Source: Scilla litardierei (lineage: Eukaryota > Streptophyta > Magnoliopsida > Asparagales > Asparagaceae). Taken from it: a stretch of 64,000 bases of DNA. Positions within the stretch are counted from its first letter, which is position 1, and the number at the start of each line of letters is the position of its first letter. A program made the translations under genes and the position numbers. Location: assembly GCA_030789695.1 (NCBI GenBank), contig CM061136.1, forward strand, positions 132,835,584-132,899,583, given 5' to 3'. The notes beneath the pieces were generated by a model, which saw only the letters and a list, made by a program, of their open reading frames with translations, was not told the origin of the DNA and ran no database searches. Below are positions 43,911 through 56,335 of the stretch, in pieces.

Positions 43911-45196
43911 CACCTCCCAACTAGCTTTTTGCTAGTCCCTAGCAAAATAAGCGATAAATTCGGATTAAATGTGAAAACATGCACCAACTCAAGATATCCT
44001 CATGGCATGCCCCCAAAAGATATTTCCAAATGATTTCAAAGGCAATATACCCAATGTATGAAAATAAATAACAAATGACATTCTCCTCAATCCAATTCAA
44101 TGAAAAGTAAGGTAATAAGCCAGTATCACATTCATTAGGATATATCACAAATGGCAAAGTTTCTAACTTTCATGGAAATGGCCAAAACAAAATAAATTCT
44201 TCTAAGTGGTGGGAGATGAGATTGCATCATTCATGTTGCTTATTCACTCATTTATTCATTCATTTTTCTTTTCTTTTCTTTTTCTTTTCTTTTTTTTGTT
44301 TTTTTTTGTTTTTTGGATGTTTATGTTTTGCATTCACGCGATAATGCTATGAAATGCAAACACGGCCACCTTTGCATTCACGCGATAACGCTATATAGGC
44401 AAAGGGATGGAATGATCTCCTAAATCTCATTTTTGGCGTCCTCTCCAATGTTTCGTGGGGCACCGGCTACTCAATTTGATTAGAAAGAAACATTCACTTA
44501 TATTAGCTCTCTTTTTCATTCCAAACATAAGCAAGCAATTCATCCACCCACTCCTTAGGATGAAAACAAAACATGCACCATGTGGCCACACCAATCCAAT
44601 TAAAAACTACACCATTCATCCCAACTCATGCAATCACTTACACCAAACTTTTCCCAAATTATTTCAAAGAGATATCACGACGTATAAAATAGCTTCATAC
44701 ATGGCATATTAGCATTTGACTCCAAACTGTAAAAGAAATGAAAACATGCCAATCAAACATCGAAGAAGTTGATACCAAAATAATAATCCGAAAAATTGCA
44801 TGGCATGAAAGCATTAGGGACTACATAAAGCTAATGGCGTAGGGACAAGGAGGACAAATATGATATGCAAGAAAGTTCATTGGATGAGAGCAAGATGGAG
44901 GTATCTCAAAAAAAATTTAGGTTACCATCAAAATCCTAACAATTCTAAAGATTCTAACACTCTCCCCCCAACTTAAAATAAACATTGTCCTCAATGTTGG
45001 AAGAGTATTAGATCTCGACAAAAGATCCCAAAAAAAGAAAAAAAAGCATACGAAAGCAAACATGCAAAAGCAAACTAACTTACTTTTTATTTATTTACAC
45101 TACGTAAAGGAAAGAATACACATTAGCAAAAGGCGGATCCAAAATTTCCATCGGAGGTGGAAACTGCTCGATCATATCCTTATGCTCCTCCGCGAG
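43911..45196 (-). other. G4 3' non-coding region with Athila block
   Basis: The minus strand carries TTGAGGACAATGTTTATTTT followed by AAGTTGGGGGGAGAG (44961-44994), the conserved Athila 3' block. About 1 kb of non-coding sequence with a pyrimidine-rich tract (44265-44320) follows to the purine tract. Confidence 0.65.
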
Positions 45197-46041
45197 CTAC
45201 TTTGGAGATAGGCCACCACCTGCCTCCTTGGATTCCAGCAATGCAACTCCCAGCGCCTCCTTTGGATAATATGTGGTATGTGGGAGACGAGCTGCATCAA
45301 TCCAAGCCATGTTCTCATGCCCAGCAAAAGTATTCCAAAACGGGTCGTCAAAACAAATAAAAGAATGTAAATGCAATCGACGACAATCTGAAGCAAAAAT
45401 ATGCGGAAGTGCAAATTGGGATTCAGAAATGCAAGGCATGAGATGGTAGGAACTTCCCTTAAAAATGTCGCTAGATGTGGCATGATACACTACCTCAGGA
45501 GGAGGTGGAAGTGGCTGCAGAAGAGAATCTGGAGGAGACGACGGCTCAGGCTCAACGTAAACCATCTCGCAATCATCCTCGCTATCAGAAAGTGTAGGCT
45601 CCGCAGACCTCCCCAGACTATGAAATGTATCCGAAAAACTCCATGAATGATGGTCTGGTGCGTATCCTGAGGTGAAGGGTAAATGACCTGCTGCACTGAA
45701 GTAGGAGGAAAATCTGGCTCGGGCTCCGTCATGGTCTGTAAACTCGCTCCCTCGCCCAAATCATAATCATCATCATCAAAGTAAGCTATCTCAGCAGTCC
45801 GTCCCATGCACTCGTACACCTCAAAATGGGAGGATGAAGTAGAAGGAAAACAACACTCAGGCTCTCCAATATCATTAATATCGCTCGTGCCTTCACATGC
45901 ATCCACCACTACATCAACACCAACATGAAAATGCATCGTGTCATCAACATGGTTGACACACACTCCATCATCTATCTCCTCCGGCTCATCAAAATGTATA
46001 TGCTCAAACTCCTCTACTTGGCCCCAATGCACCCTCTTCAC
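45197..46041 (-). pseudogene. G4 uncharacterised acidic ORF (one frameshift)
   Basis: From the ATG at 46041 the frame encodes an acidic protein (FDEPEEIDDGVCVNHVDD, AEIAYFDDDDYDLGEGASLQ). It shifts near 45600 into a second frame (45565-45197) with EPEPSSPPDSLLQPLPPPPE, ISESQFALPHIFASDCRRLH and DDPFWNTFAGHENMAWIDAA. The second part looks globular and protein-like. I do not recognise the family. It lies downstream of the gag fragment in the place where pol would begin. Confidence 0.5.
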
Positions 46042-46400
46042 AGGTTTCTCTTAGTATTTCATAGGGTCGCATTGGAATGAGCCCTCAGCTGGCTCCTCCG
46101 GCTAGTCTTGGACCTGCTGGACTGTCTCCTCATACTCTGTAAGGCCCCTCAGGTAACACCATGAATCCTCAGTCGAATAATCAAAGAATTCTCCACCGCA
46201 GCTCATCTGCACGACATCTCGCCCAGATGGCGATAATCCTGTGTAAAATATCTACAGGAGATGATCCTCGTGAAAACTCTGGTGTGGGCACGCAAGCACC
46301 AAATCAGTGAACCTCTGCCAAGCCTGATGGTAGGCCTCCCATTCAGCTTGGACAAAGCTCGCTATATGATGCTCCATGGCTTGCCGCCCCTGTACCTGCT
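46042..46400 (-). pseudogene. G4 gag fragment
   Basis: The minus-strand translation gives EHHIASFVQAEWEAYHQAWQ, RFTDLVLACPHQSFHEDHLL, a TAG stop, then IFYTGLSPSGRDVVQMSCGG. This is the retrotransposon gag core of Athila-type elements (W-x-R-F..CPHH..L..FY-x-GL). The N-terminal half of gag is not readable upstream. A stop and the short length show decay. Confidence 0.75.
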
Positions 46401-46836
46401 CCAAGTAGGCAAAAATACTCGGAGAAATTCAGCCTGAAATGACAACCAAGTAAAATATGAGTCGAGAGACAATGAATCAAAGCACAATCTAGCATCATCT
46501 TGTAAAGAAGAGGGAAAAATCTAAAATATATGCAATCATCAATATTCCCACCAAGACATGAATGCATCCACTCTTCAAATTTTTTTTATATGTAAATGAG
46601 AGTTCTCCCACTCCGAGCCATGAAAGTATGGCGGAAGTGGGATATCCTCCAAATCAACGTCGGAAAAATCTGAAGATGATGCCATGTTTGAAAAAAAAAT
46701 TCCAAGAAAATGAAAATAAACAACCAAAAGACTCAATAAGTGGAAAATAAATAAACGGAAACACACACACTAAGAGATAGAAGTATCACACTAAAGCTTT
46801 CAAAATCGATCAAAAATGCTAATAATAGAAACCGTT
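46401..46836 (-). other. G4 leader between primer site and gag
   Basis: This is about 430 bp and AT-rich. A short minus-strand frame (46575-46766) has an acidic FSDVDLEDIPLPPYF segment that could be the start of the element's protein. No family match was seen. Confidence 0.4.
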
Positions 46837-46855
46837 GTCCCCGGCAACGGCGCCA
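46837..46855 (-). other. tRNA-Asp primer binding site of G4
   Basis: The minus-strand TGGCGCCGTTGCCGGGGAC begins three bases from the LTR end and is the perfect complement of the plant tRNA-Asp acceptor and T-arm sequence. It is diagnostic for Athila-like elements. Confidence 0.92.
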
Positions 46856-46858
46856 ATT

Positions 46859-48498
46859 TGGTTGTGACGGAAGGACGTGCACGGGGCACGCCTTCCACTC
46901 CCAAGCGTAGGAGTGTCAATGCAATATATTTATAAATAATCGGTGAGTACCGGGTCAGATCACAGGGACAAGTCGTTCTATATTCACAAAATTGATTGAT
47001 AAAGAAAGGAAATAGCGTGAAACAACAACCTCAATTAAAGTGGATGAGTAGGAAAGAGTGTGGTGAATATAAATTCCTATCCTAAGTGGGTAGGGTTAGA
47101 GAACCAAATGAGGATGTAGGATAGCTAGGTGAGGAGCATGGGTTGTGGGTTCACTAATGTTGGTGTTAATTAAGCTCAAATTACCCACATATAACTCGAT
47201 TAGGCCTCCGGCTATGGCAAGCTTAATCGGAAAGTTTAGCTTTCATGAACACGATAATTTGCTAAAAGGAGGGATGCATCATCATGGCACTAATCAAATT
47301 AGGATCATGGACTTTTCTCAAAGTGTGCCCACTTGGGTCTTAACCAATAAAATTAACCCTAATGAAACATCCAACATTAACATGATAATGGGCAAGAGAT
47401 AATTAGAACTATAATTAACAACCAACCATCATGAATCATAACCAAAGCATTCAACACTACTCAATCATCATGAAAAAGATATGAAATTTTCATACAAAAA
47501 TAACAATCTCTAGTTCAATACAAATGAGAGATATCAAAATTACAAGAGTGCAAGAAAGGTATCACCCAAGCTCTCCCCAATTTAACCCTTGCTTCTGCCC
47601 TCTTGCTCCTCCTCCAAGCTTTTCCATTCATCCATGCCCTCCAAGCTTTCTCCCAAGCCCTAAAAAATCAGAAGAGAACAACAGCCCAAAAGAACACCAA
47701 ACAGCCAAAGATATCTCTAAAAATCGCAGCAGCGGCCAAATAACGCAATCAGCCCCATGTGAATCATTGCGGGTCGGGTTTTTTGGGCTACCCGACCCGC
47801 TGCGAAAAAGATGCACGCGCTGCAGCGAAATAAATCGGAGCGGGCCGGCTGCTGGGCTGGCCCGCTCCGGTGGTTTTTTTTAAAATTATTTTTTTTAAAC
47901 AGAGCGGCACTCTCCAAGAGCGGGCCGCTGCTTATTTATTTATTTTTTTATAAAAACTTGCAGCGGCCGGCCCGCATGGATTTGTGACCAGATTTGGTGC
48001 CACGTGGCACCTCGGGATCGCGCCACGTGGTGCCCACAATAAAATCCTTTTTCTGGCTTTAAAATAGCATTTCTCCTCCAATTAAATCCAAAAAATATCC
48101 AGAAATCTCAGAAAAATCCCAGAAAAATCTGAAAAATTCCCAAGACTCTCAGGAGTACCTTAAAAATAGGAGAAGGAGAAATTAGTCCGTTTGATGAGAA
48201 AATAAATATAATGACTATTATAAAAGCAATATTGACCTCCAAAATTCATATAAAATTATCCATTGCTCAAATAATTCTCAAAAATTGACAATATGATCAC
48301 AATAATACCAGGAGCACATGAAAAATAATAGGAAGCCAATAAAGACGATAAAGTCTATATTTTATGCCAAGAATGAAAATAAGCCCCTAAAATGACATGA
48401 AATGAAAATATACCCAAAAAGAGCACGTTTAAGCCTAATCTTTAGCACAAAATAGGGGTAGTTATGGGGTAAAAATATACACTTTTCACTCCGAATCA
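46859..48498 (-). repeat. 5' LTR of G4
   Basis: It has the same termini as the 3' LTR and the TGCGC target copy at 48499-48503. The homologous CCACGTGG palindromes are at about 48000-48027 and the TATA-like site at about 47944-47957. Confidence 0.9.
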
Positions 48499-48503
48499 TG
48501 CGC

Positions 48504-49911
48504 CAGTCTTGGATATATACAAATTAATCATCACTACAATTTCTCTCAAAAAGGAAAAAATAGTGCGAGAAAAATAAAATGGTGACTAATAGCCGATCAA
48601 AAATCACAACAAAGTATAGAATATGCATCACAGAACATAGAATATGCAGCAAGCATATAATTTCATCGCATGCATGTAGTTATGCACCAGGCATATAAAA
48701 AATATCAAATGATTTAGCATGCTACAACCATTTAAATGGTTTCATCGCAGATATATAATTATGCAACATGCATTAAAAATATATCGTGAATATTTAGCAT
48801 GATCCATGCATTTAAAAGACAATTCATATTAAAGGCATGTACGGGCCAGTAAAGGTGAAAATTGGATTAAAAATTTATATTGTGCCCCGATAAAATTTTC
48901 GGCGTTCAAATTTCTCCCAAAACCCCTAATTAGGGTTTGTTATATTTTTCGTGTATCGTCGACCATCGGGGCCGTGAAAAATAGTTTTTGCGCGAGTCCG
49001 CATCTATGGCATGCGGGATCGTAAAGATTACCGTTTAGGGTTTTGGCCTTCGAGGCCGTTTTCCATGAAAAACGTGGCATCGTAGCCGTCTTCCATGAAA
49101 AAAACATGGTGAGTGGGGACTGTCAACCCCACCGATTGAACGCCGTAAGGAGCTGGCAGCCCCCCTAGATCGCCGTAGGGGGTGGCTGTCGGCCCCCCTT
49201 TATCGCCGTGGCTGGGCTGCTGGCGCCCCCCCCCCCAGTTGTGCTGCCGGCCCCACCTTTAGCGCTGTGGGTGCCCCCCCTCCCCCCCGTTGCGTCGTCG
49301 TGGAGGGGGGTTGTCGCCCCCCCCACCCCCACGTTGCATTGCCGTGGGGGGGGAGGGCTCCCCCCCCCCCCCCCCCCCCCCCCCCCGTTTTGTCGTCGTG
49401 GAGGAGGGCTGCTGCCGACCCCCCCCCCCCCCCCCCCCCCGTTACGTCGCCGTGGGGGGGGCTGCCGGCCCCCTCCTTTTGTGGTGGTTTATGGCAGCAA
49501 GCGGCGAGGGATTTGGGCCCTTTAGGGTTCTCAACGGCGGAGATTTCAACGGCGCATAGCGGGAAAAACACAGATCCAACAAAAGATCACCTTTTTCCAA
49601 ATGAAAAACTAACTTTTTATTTAAAATTGATTTTTATTATTGAAATCAATATTTTCATCATAAAAAATTTGATTTTTATTGTTTAAACATCGATTTTGGT
49701 CCAAAAATAAGCAGATCTAAACATATTTTACGAAAAAATAGGTTTAGATCGAGATTAAGTTTGATTACATCTAGATCCGTCCTTCAGACTAGCGACGTTT
49801 GACGAAGCCTACGCGTGGAAGATGACGCCCGCTTGTGATGGATCTACCTCCTCCTCGTCGCCCTCGCAAGATCGGATCTTCGGAAATTTTCAGAGAATCA
49901 TGCTGATAACG
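48504..49911 (-). mobile_element. LTR element L5: leader region (truncated)
   Basis: The minus strand upstream of 48504 reads as the leader of the LTR at 49912-50703. A primer-site-like GTTATCAGCATGAT (49897-49910) abuts the LTR, then about 1.4 kb without ORFs follows. The distal part may belong to G2; I cannot place the junction. No gag or pol of this element is present in the window. Confidence 0.5.
49135..49480. repeat. C-rich/G-rich minisatellite in the L5 leader
   Basis: About seven irregular units of 45-65 bp have the pattern CGT-CG-CGTGG, G run, CTGCCGG, C run. The C homopolymers exceed 20 bases near 49351-49386 and 49420-49440. On the element's sense (minus) strand these are G runs with quadruplex potential. 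Long Gly- or Pro-rich frames across it are composition artefacts. Confidence 0.8.
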
Positions 49912-50703
49912 TGTTGTGAAGGTGGCGACTACTGGACATGTAGCAATATATTTATAGGAAAAGTTTACATAATGGGTGGATACCCTGGCCTTATGTGGGC
50001 TTCACATGGGCCTACAAAAACCCATTCATAACAAAAGAAATAAAAAAGAAATTTTCAAATAAGAATCATATATGGCAGGATCCACCAAAGAAGTCCAATC
50101 TTGTCTTTTAAATAATTTATATAATCCTTTGGACAGATTTGCAAATTTTCTAATTAATTACAATTAATAAATTTTTTACGTATTAATTTATTTTAAATAA
50201 GATACCTAGCATATTCTAATTATACATAGAATCTATTTTCCTGGCGGTTTCTTTTTTTCTTTTTTCCAAATTAACGTTGGTAATAAAACACTAATCTAGA
50301 GGAGAACAATTATCTTAACTTTCCTCTCAATATTCACCTCTTAATTTCTCATCCTATAATATTATCCAAACATCATTGGACATTAATAAGGATTGAGATC
50401 TGACATCTCCAAAGTCCATGCATTAGGAGACAACTGGTACAAGGGAGTCGTACCTCCCGAGGGATACATGCCATGGCGAATCGCATAAGGATTAACCAAA
50501 GTTTCTTTAGGGCAATGCTTTGGGCATATTTCTCTAAAGGCCATTAATATTTATTTTTATAATTTTATTAGTTTCAACTAGTCTTGAACATTTTGTTGCT
50601 TTGGTCATTGTTGGGCATTCAAGCAATCAAATTCAAGCCAACTCAAAGAAAACTTCTCAACCCCCTAAAATGTTTCCTATCCTTGATATTCCCCACACCA
50701 ACA
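49912..50703 (-). repeat. LTR of L5 (792 bp)
   Basis: It runs from TGTTGTGAAGG to CCCACACCAACA on the plus strand, with TGTTG..CAACA inverted ends, and adjoins the primer-site-like sequence. A minus-strand TATA box CCTATAAATAT lies at about 49950-49962. No second copy is in the window. Confidence 0.6.
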
Positions 50704-53700
50704 GCTGCTAACTTAAATATCGGAGGAGGCTAGTAGAGAATCACAAATCCAAGACGAGGTAAACACAAATATCGACGAGAAGGTCAGCCTTCATCAAATC
50801 CACGATACACGTTGAAAGGTAAACACAAATTAGTAAGTTTCGATCACACACCACATAAATTTTTTGTTTGCCATCAAAAGCCCAAAAATCCATGTTGCAA
50901 CAGCAACATTCCTCTCCCCCGGCAAATTTATCATCTACTTCTTGAGCTGCGTATGGTTACTAACAACATTTCCAGATGGCAATATTTTTTTTTTTGGGGG
51001 GGGGGGCACATGAACAAAATAAGGCTGCACACATTTTGACATCCAAAGCTGCATTTGTCAAGCCTTTTTATTTAATTATGACACTTTCAAGCACTCTCAT
51101 CTATCATGTCTCAATTAACTCAATAGCTTCTGTGGATTCAAGTTAATCAAATAGACACGCATGTGCAGAGAACACGCGCGCGCACACACACACATGCTAT
51201 TGAAATATTTGAAATCTGACACATTGGGACCCCATATATAGGACTAGATGATTATGTGATTAATGGATGTGCACTGTGTTGGTACTTGCATTCTTGAGTA
51301 ATTATAGGATGAGGGTATATACATAAATAACAAAATAAATTAAGATGGGATCTTACACCATGCATATTGTTTAGATTGGCTAATTAAGATCCAGCATATC
51401 CTAATTCGTTACTCATGAAATGAGGCAACCCTTCCTTATATTATTATTATATGTGAAATCAAGTATCGATTCTCAGAATCGATTCATCTTCATCGTCCTC
51501 TCCTCGGGATCATATAATTGTCAATCCTGGCTCAAAGTGATCTTGAAGAAGATCAAGATATGTGGCGTGGGGGCTATACTTAACCCGTCGAAGCAGCTAA
51601 TAGTGAAGTATAGCTGAACAATTAGATATGCATATGATTTTGCTTTTGGGTAATTTGGAGGTTTTATTATGCATTACACGTGCATTACGAGAACCTAGTT
51701 ATTACCAGAAAATCCAGTATTGATCAGCAATCATGCTGCCGTAGGGACACCAAGGATTTCAGTTCCTTCGTTTATTTGGACTAATTGCACAGCATGTTCA
51801 GTGCACAAGGATATGATATGGATTTAAGGAAACAAGTATTGTTGAAGTGTTTGGTAAGTTTATCAACAAGGATGGTTTGCTGACATAAATTTATACATCT
51901 GTCTCTCCTTTCTCTTCAGCCATTGAATTAACAATTCACTATTAGATTCTCAACTATTCTCTCCGGCCTATATCCATGCGCTTGGATTTACTTCCTTTTG
52001 TGATTGAGCTTTTTGAGAGTGAACATATTGTTAGTTGAACAAACTCTTCATGTCCCCCCTGTCTCACTTAAAATGACCAAAACCAAATAATGTAAGCCTT
52101 TATTAGTAATGGCAAACCATTATAACATCTAATCTCACCCAAACACATATATGAACGTGCTAATACACATGCACAAATATCCCAGCAAAAATATACATAT
52201 AACCACACATGAAACTTCTTCTTTTTTTCCATCAAAGCATTTGAATGCAAATTTAGTTGCATGCAAAATTAATTAGCTAGCTGACTTCAATGTCAAAGGG
52301 CAGTTTTTCTTATATATAAAAAGTAGCCACTTGAAGACAGAAAAATATCTTGAGCTGTTAGCTCTTGAAAGTTTGAGTAATGAGAATAACTGATTGCGAT
52401 AAAGTATGGCATGAAGAAATTTATGAGAACATGCAGTTAACAATGAGAGTAACTTTATGGAAAGATCGAGGTTGCATAAAGATGATGAATAAACAAATGA
52501 TGGAGTGTTAATCTTTCTTGCAAACTACTTTGATTGAAACAAATTGCCTTTAAAGGCGGTTGTTATACTTGGAATCCTATATTTGAACATCACAGAAAAA
52601 ACCTAAAGATCTTCCACATAACTACTCTTTAAATAATTTTTTCCCTATGAAATTAGTTGAATAACCATAGTCGGTAGCTTTTGGGTCAGTATCTCTTGCT
52701 GATGCTTGATCTTTCTCTATGCAACAGTTAGTAAAGCTATACAACTAATCCACGTTGTGTAGTTCCGGGCAGCAGAAGGTCTACAAACATAACGTAGTGA
52801 AAACGATCGAGACCTCCAATATAATTTCATATTGTTGAAGTGCCCTGCAAGAAAGTGAAAGAACAACATTGCAGCTTCCTCCACCTTTTACTATCATCAG
52901 TGACACGTTTCTCCCGCAAATCTTGACAATATCATTCATAATAAAAATTCAAAGTGCCGTCCAAATTTGCATCCTAGCTATAACTTATGTTATGTGCTAA
53001 GGAAATTTAGCTGTACATTCAGAAATTCAAGCAATTTGTTCAATGTTGGTCTAATTAAGCACAATAAAGAACAAGGAGGCAATGCCACAGTTGAAATATG
53101 ATGTATGCATTGAAGTAATCCCTATCTCTTTCTACTAGGTAAATAATGAGTAGCATATTCACACGGTATAATGATCAACCCTAATGTATAATAAAATAAA
53201 ATGTGCAACAAGTAATGGTGTTACTTTGCTAAACCAACTAGATATTGGTTCTTTAATCTTGCAATCATTGATCTATGGTGTGCATCATTGCGTATCATAT
53301 ATAAACAAGCAGATAACACATGTGGATGCTACAAAGGTCGGTATCTAAAACTGAACTAGTAAAGGAAGCGTTTGTATTCCGAAATGATCCATATCGTGAT
53401 CAAAGACTAAAACTAAGAAGGTTAAACAAGAAAGATTTTTGCAAACTGTCGTTAGCATAAGGATACTTGACAACTAGATGTCGTGTATGAGGTTTCGCAT
53501 GATGATTTACTGTTGCAAATTATGCAGCTAGCTTGCATGATTTGCACACATGTTTCTATAAATTGAAGGTCTCTGAAGATGAAGCTTTAGAAGATGATTG
53601 ATTTAAAAAATGACTTCAATGTGCATACAATCTTTGAAATGTTGGAACATGTGCATTCTAGAAATTTAAACATTTTGGATAAGCTCCAATCAATTTGGGT

Positions 53701-54222
53701 AATAACGTTTCTTTCGGATTATCACTTTATGATAATTTAGCTCCCATGATCGGATATTTACACTTCAATTCATGCATGACAAATTATACGTCCTAAATCT
53801 TGCAGCATATTACTAATAATGTTAGCTTTCCTATGAGTTGAAACCACATGCTAATAACACTAGTATTTTTGTTTAGTTTTAATAAATGGTTAGGTTGATT
53901 CAACATTTTATACTCATTCAAGAGCATAACAATGAGTTTGTAACATTTGTGAAATTTCTTGCTTTGAAGTGGAAGACAGGTAGTTGTAAAAGTAATTTAA
54001 TTCATCATCCTGATCCAATATACATTATATCATGTAAAGTTTAAAGCCACGACAAATTTCTTCTATCTGACATAGCGCATCAAGCATGTACGTCTTATAT
54101 TGCCTCCAAATCCATCGGTCTATTTCTGATCGTTAATTATATTTCTATAACTTCTAGGCTTGTTTATCCCTAACTGAAAAAAAGAATCAAAGCGTTCATA
54201 AGCCAGTCCTTCAGCTACCTCT
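50704..54222. other. Intergenic AT-rich DNA
   Basis: No gene or clear element was recognised. It contains a T/G homopolymer junction (50986-51007) and a short CG/CA microsatellite (51174-51193). Open frames are short and without family features. Confidence 0.5.
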
Positions 54223-54230
54223 ATTTTAAC

Positions 54231-54412
54231 CAGGGGCGGATCTAGGAAGGCTGGTGTGGAGGTACAGGCCCCCACAAAAATTATATATACATATATATAT
54301 TTATATATGTATATATATATGTTTGTATGCATGCATGGATATAAATTGGGCTCCCACAAAAAATATGTATGTATGGTGACCCCATCGAACCAAAGGCATG
54401 GTTCCGCCACTG
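54231..54412. mobile_element. hAT-type MITE, 182 bp
   Basis: The terminal inverted repeats CAGGGGCGGAT and CAGTGGCGGAAC (inverted at the right end) are flanked by a perfect 8 bp duplication ATTTTAAC (54223-54230 and 54413-54420). An 8 bp duplication and CAG-type ends fit the hAT superfamily. The interior is a TA-rich core with TATATA runs. It has no coding capacity and would need a transposase in trans. Confidence 0.88.
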
Positions 54413-54420
54413 ATTTTAAC

Positions 54421-56060
54421 AAAATTGTTTGATCAGGTATCTAGATGCCCATACTTTATCTATTTACAGAATAAAGAAGATTTCAAAAAGTTGATATCTG
54501 TTGGAAGGTTGTAATGTAGAGAAAGAAAATTTGCATCTTGACTTTAGTTGTAATGTATGATTCAATCGTATTGTTATTTCATAAAACCCAAAAAATTTGA
54601 ATCACAACTTTTTTCCATGTACTCGGGTTTTTTTTAAAGAAAATTGTATACTTTCTCACATATGCAGCACAAGAAATTAATCAAAAGACTTCATTTTTTT
54701 ATAAATTAAAGTATTTACATTTAACTGGTTCAAATGTGGGAGAACACACATGAAATGGGGTATTGTGTACACACAGTTACAAATTTATGAACATGCCTTT
54801 CCCGTATAGAAATTCAAGAAACTAAAATGAACCAAGTATATATGTTACCTGATGAATATATTTACTATGCCAACGCAATTCACTCGTCATCAAAAGTAAT
54901 CAAAGAGGCATTTGATGGGCATACTGCACCTAACGCTATAAAATATATGAATGTGTGATATTGATCCAAAACAACTTCAGATACATAACAATTTACTTCA
55001 TTCGTCAACGTTTTATATCTGAATTTAACCCTTTTAGGTGAGCAATTGCTTATCACATAGTTGCAAATATTGTTGGTGCCGATAAAGACCATTAAGATAT
55101 ATCTACATCACTTGAACATACAGGCTTATTAAATCATGGTTAGACGGTGGTTAAATGACACGAGGATGGGATCTCCATGAAATCTACAACTTTGTAGTGT
55201 TTGGTAAGTTAAACTAAGAAAGGGATGTGTGATTGCAAGGTTTCATTTAATTTCTTAAAAGCGTGCTCATCAATACTAGATCTACAATGTTCATGCATGC
55301 ATGTCAAACTTACTAGAAGTATGATTGTTCTTCAATATTCTAAAATATTTTTTAGTCTAGCGTGTTGCATTGCCATGCGATACCGAACTATTAAGATATC
55401 AACAAATTGGTTTTCATATTTGATCTCGGATATAGTTTATGGACGAATGAAATATCTACATGCTGATAATCTTTTGTGATGATTCAAGACCCAGAAAATA
55501 TCAACCAACATTTAACATACAATGATTAATTACCCCAAACTTATTCTAAATTGTGTTCAACATGCACTTAACTAGAGGTGGAGTGTGAGAGAATTTTCTT
55601 CAATGAAAGAATATATTAGACTTGTAGTTAGGGAGAGAAATATACATCAAAATTTTATACCCTACCATTTTGACTTGGTTGCTGTTTACCCACTAAAAAG
55701 AGTAAACCCTGCAACCAGTTCACGTTTTCACAGTGCTCATCAGAGATATGGGTATAATATTTAAACACTAATTACGGAGAGAACAAGCAAATAGTAATGA
55801 AAAATCACTGAAAATTTCAAAAACTTGATTGACCTAACATAGAGACAAATCTGCGGTCATGTGGAATTATCTCATGTGAAGCCCAAAACAAAAATGTTTC
55901 AAGTGCACTCAACTATCGGTGTCTTCACCAGTGGACAGTTCTGAAACAAATGCAGTTCTCTAACAATATTCCCTCAAAAAGCAATGCATAATGACAAAGG
56001 GCAGCAGCATATATGAAGAAAAGAAAGCGGGAACAGATGCTAAGAGATCATAATATAAAG
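54421..56060. other. Intergenic AT-rich DNA upstream of the NAC gene
   Basis: No gene was recognised. Short open frames only. The phrase GGTGGTTAAATGACA at about 55148 also occurs near 11456 inside T1, too short to call a repeat family. Confidence 0.45.
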
Positions 56061-56335
56061 AAACCCTAAACCCTAAGGGCTAGGGCCCCACAAAACCCTA
56101 ATTCTGGGCACGTAGAGAATAGAATGGTTAGCTCCGGAGGGAACCCTGACCCCCCTCACCTGACCGACTGCTCCCCGGTCAAATGCGGGTGGGGCCCGCA
56201 TGTGGGCACGGTGCTTACGTGGAGGGGAGTCATTGGGCATCGAGCTGTAAAAGAGGGCGGGGTCTTTGGCCCCACCGCACGTGTCCTGTTGCGGAACGCG
56301 CTATGTGTTTTTGGTCAAGAGTTGCATGACTGGGT
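56061..56335. promoter_or_regulatory. GC-rich island with TCP sites, telobox and G-box
   Basis: Within AT-rich surroundings this patch holds a telobox-like AAACCCTAAACCCTAA (56061-56076). It also holds three class-I TCP-type sites GGCCCCAC (56084-56091, inverse 56189-56196, 56268-56275) and a G-box CACGTG (56278-56283). It lies 1.0-1.3 kb upstream of the NAC TATA box. Short open frames in it look fortuitous. A regulatory role for the NAC gene is inference. Confidence 0.45.

Larger units (their letters stand above)
42286..48498 (-). mobile_element. Athila-type gypsy element G4 lacking pol
   Basis: It has two LTRs (42286-43910, 1625 bp; 46859-48498, 1640 bp) and a perfect 5 bp duplication TGCGC (42281-42285 and 48499-48503). 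The primer site (46837-46855) reads TGGCGCCGTTGCCGGGGAC on the minus strand, complementary to the 3' end of plant tRNA-Asp as in Athila. The 2.9 kb interior holds a gag fragment and an uncharacterised ORF but no protease, RT or integrase, so it depends on helper proteins. The LTRs differ by a few percent by eye. Confidence 0.92.

Noticed and set aside
49200..49686. Proline- or glycine-rich open frames in the poly-C region
   Set aside because: They are caused by C and G homopolymers in a minisatellite, and frames exist on both strands.
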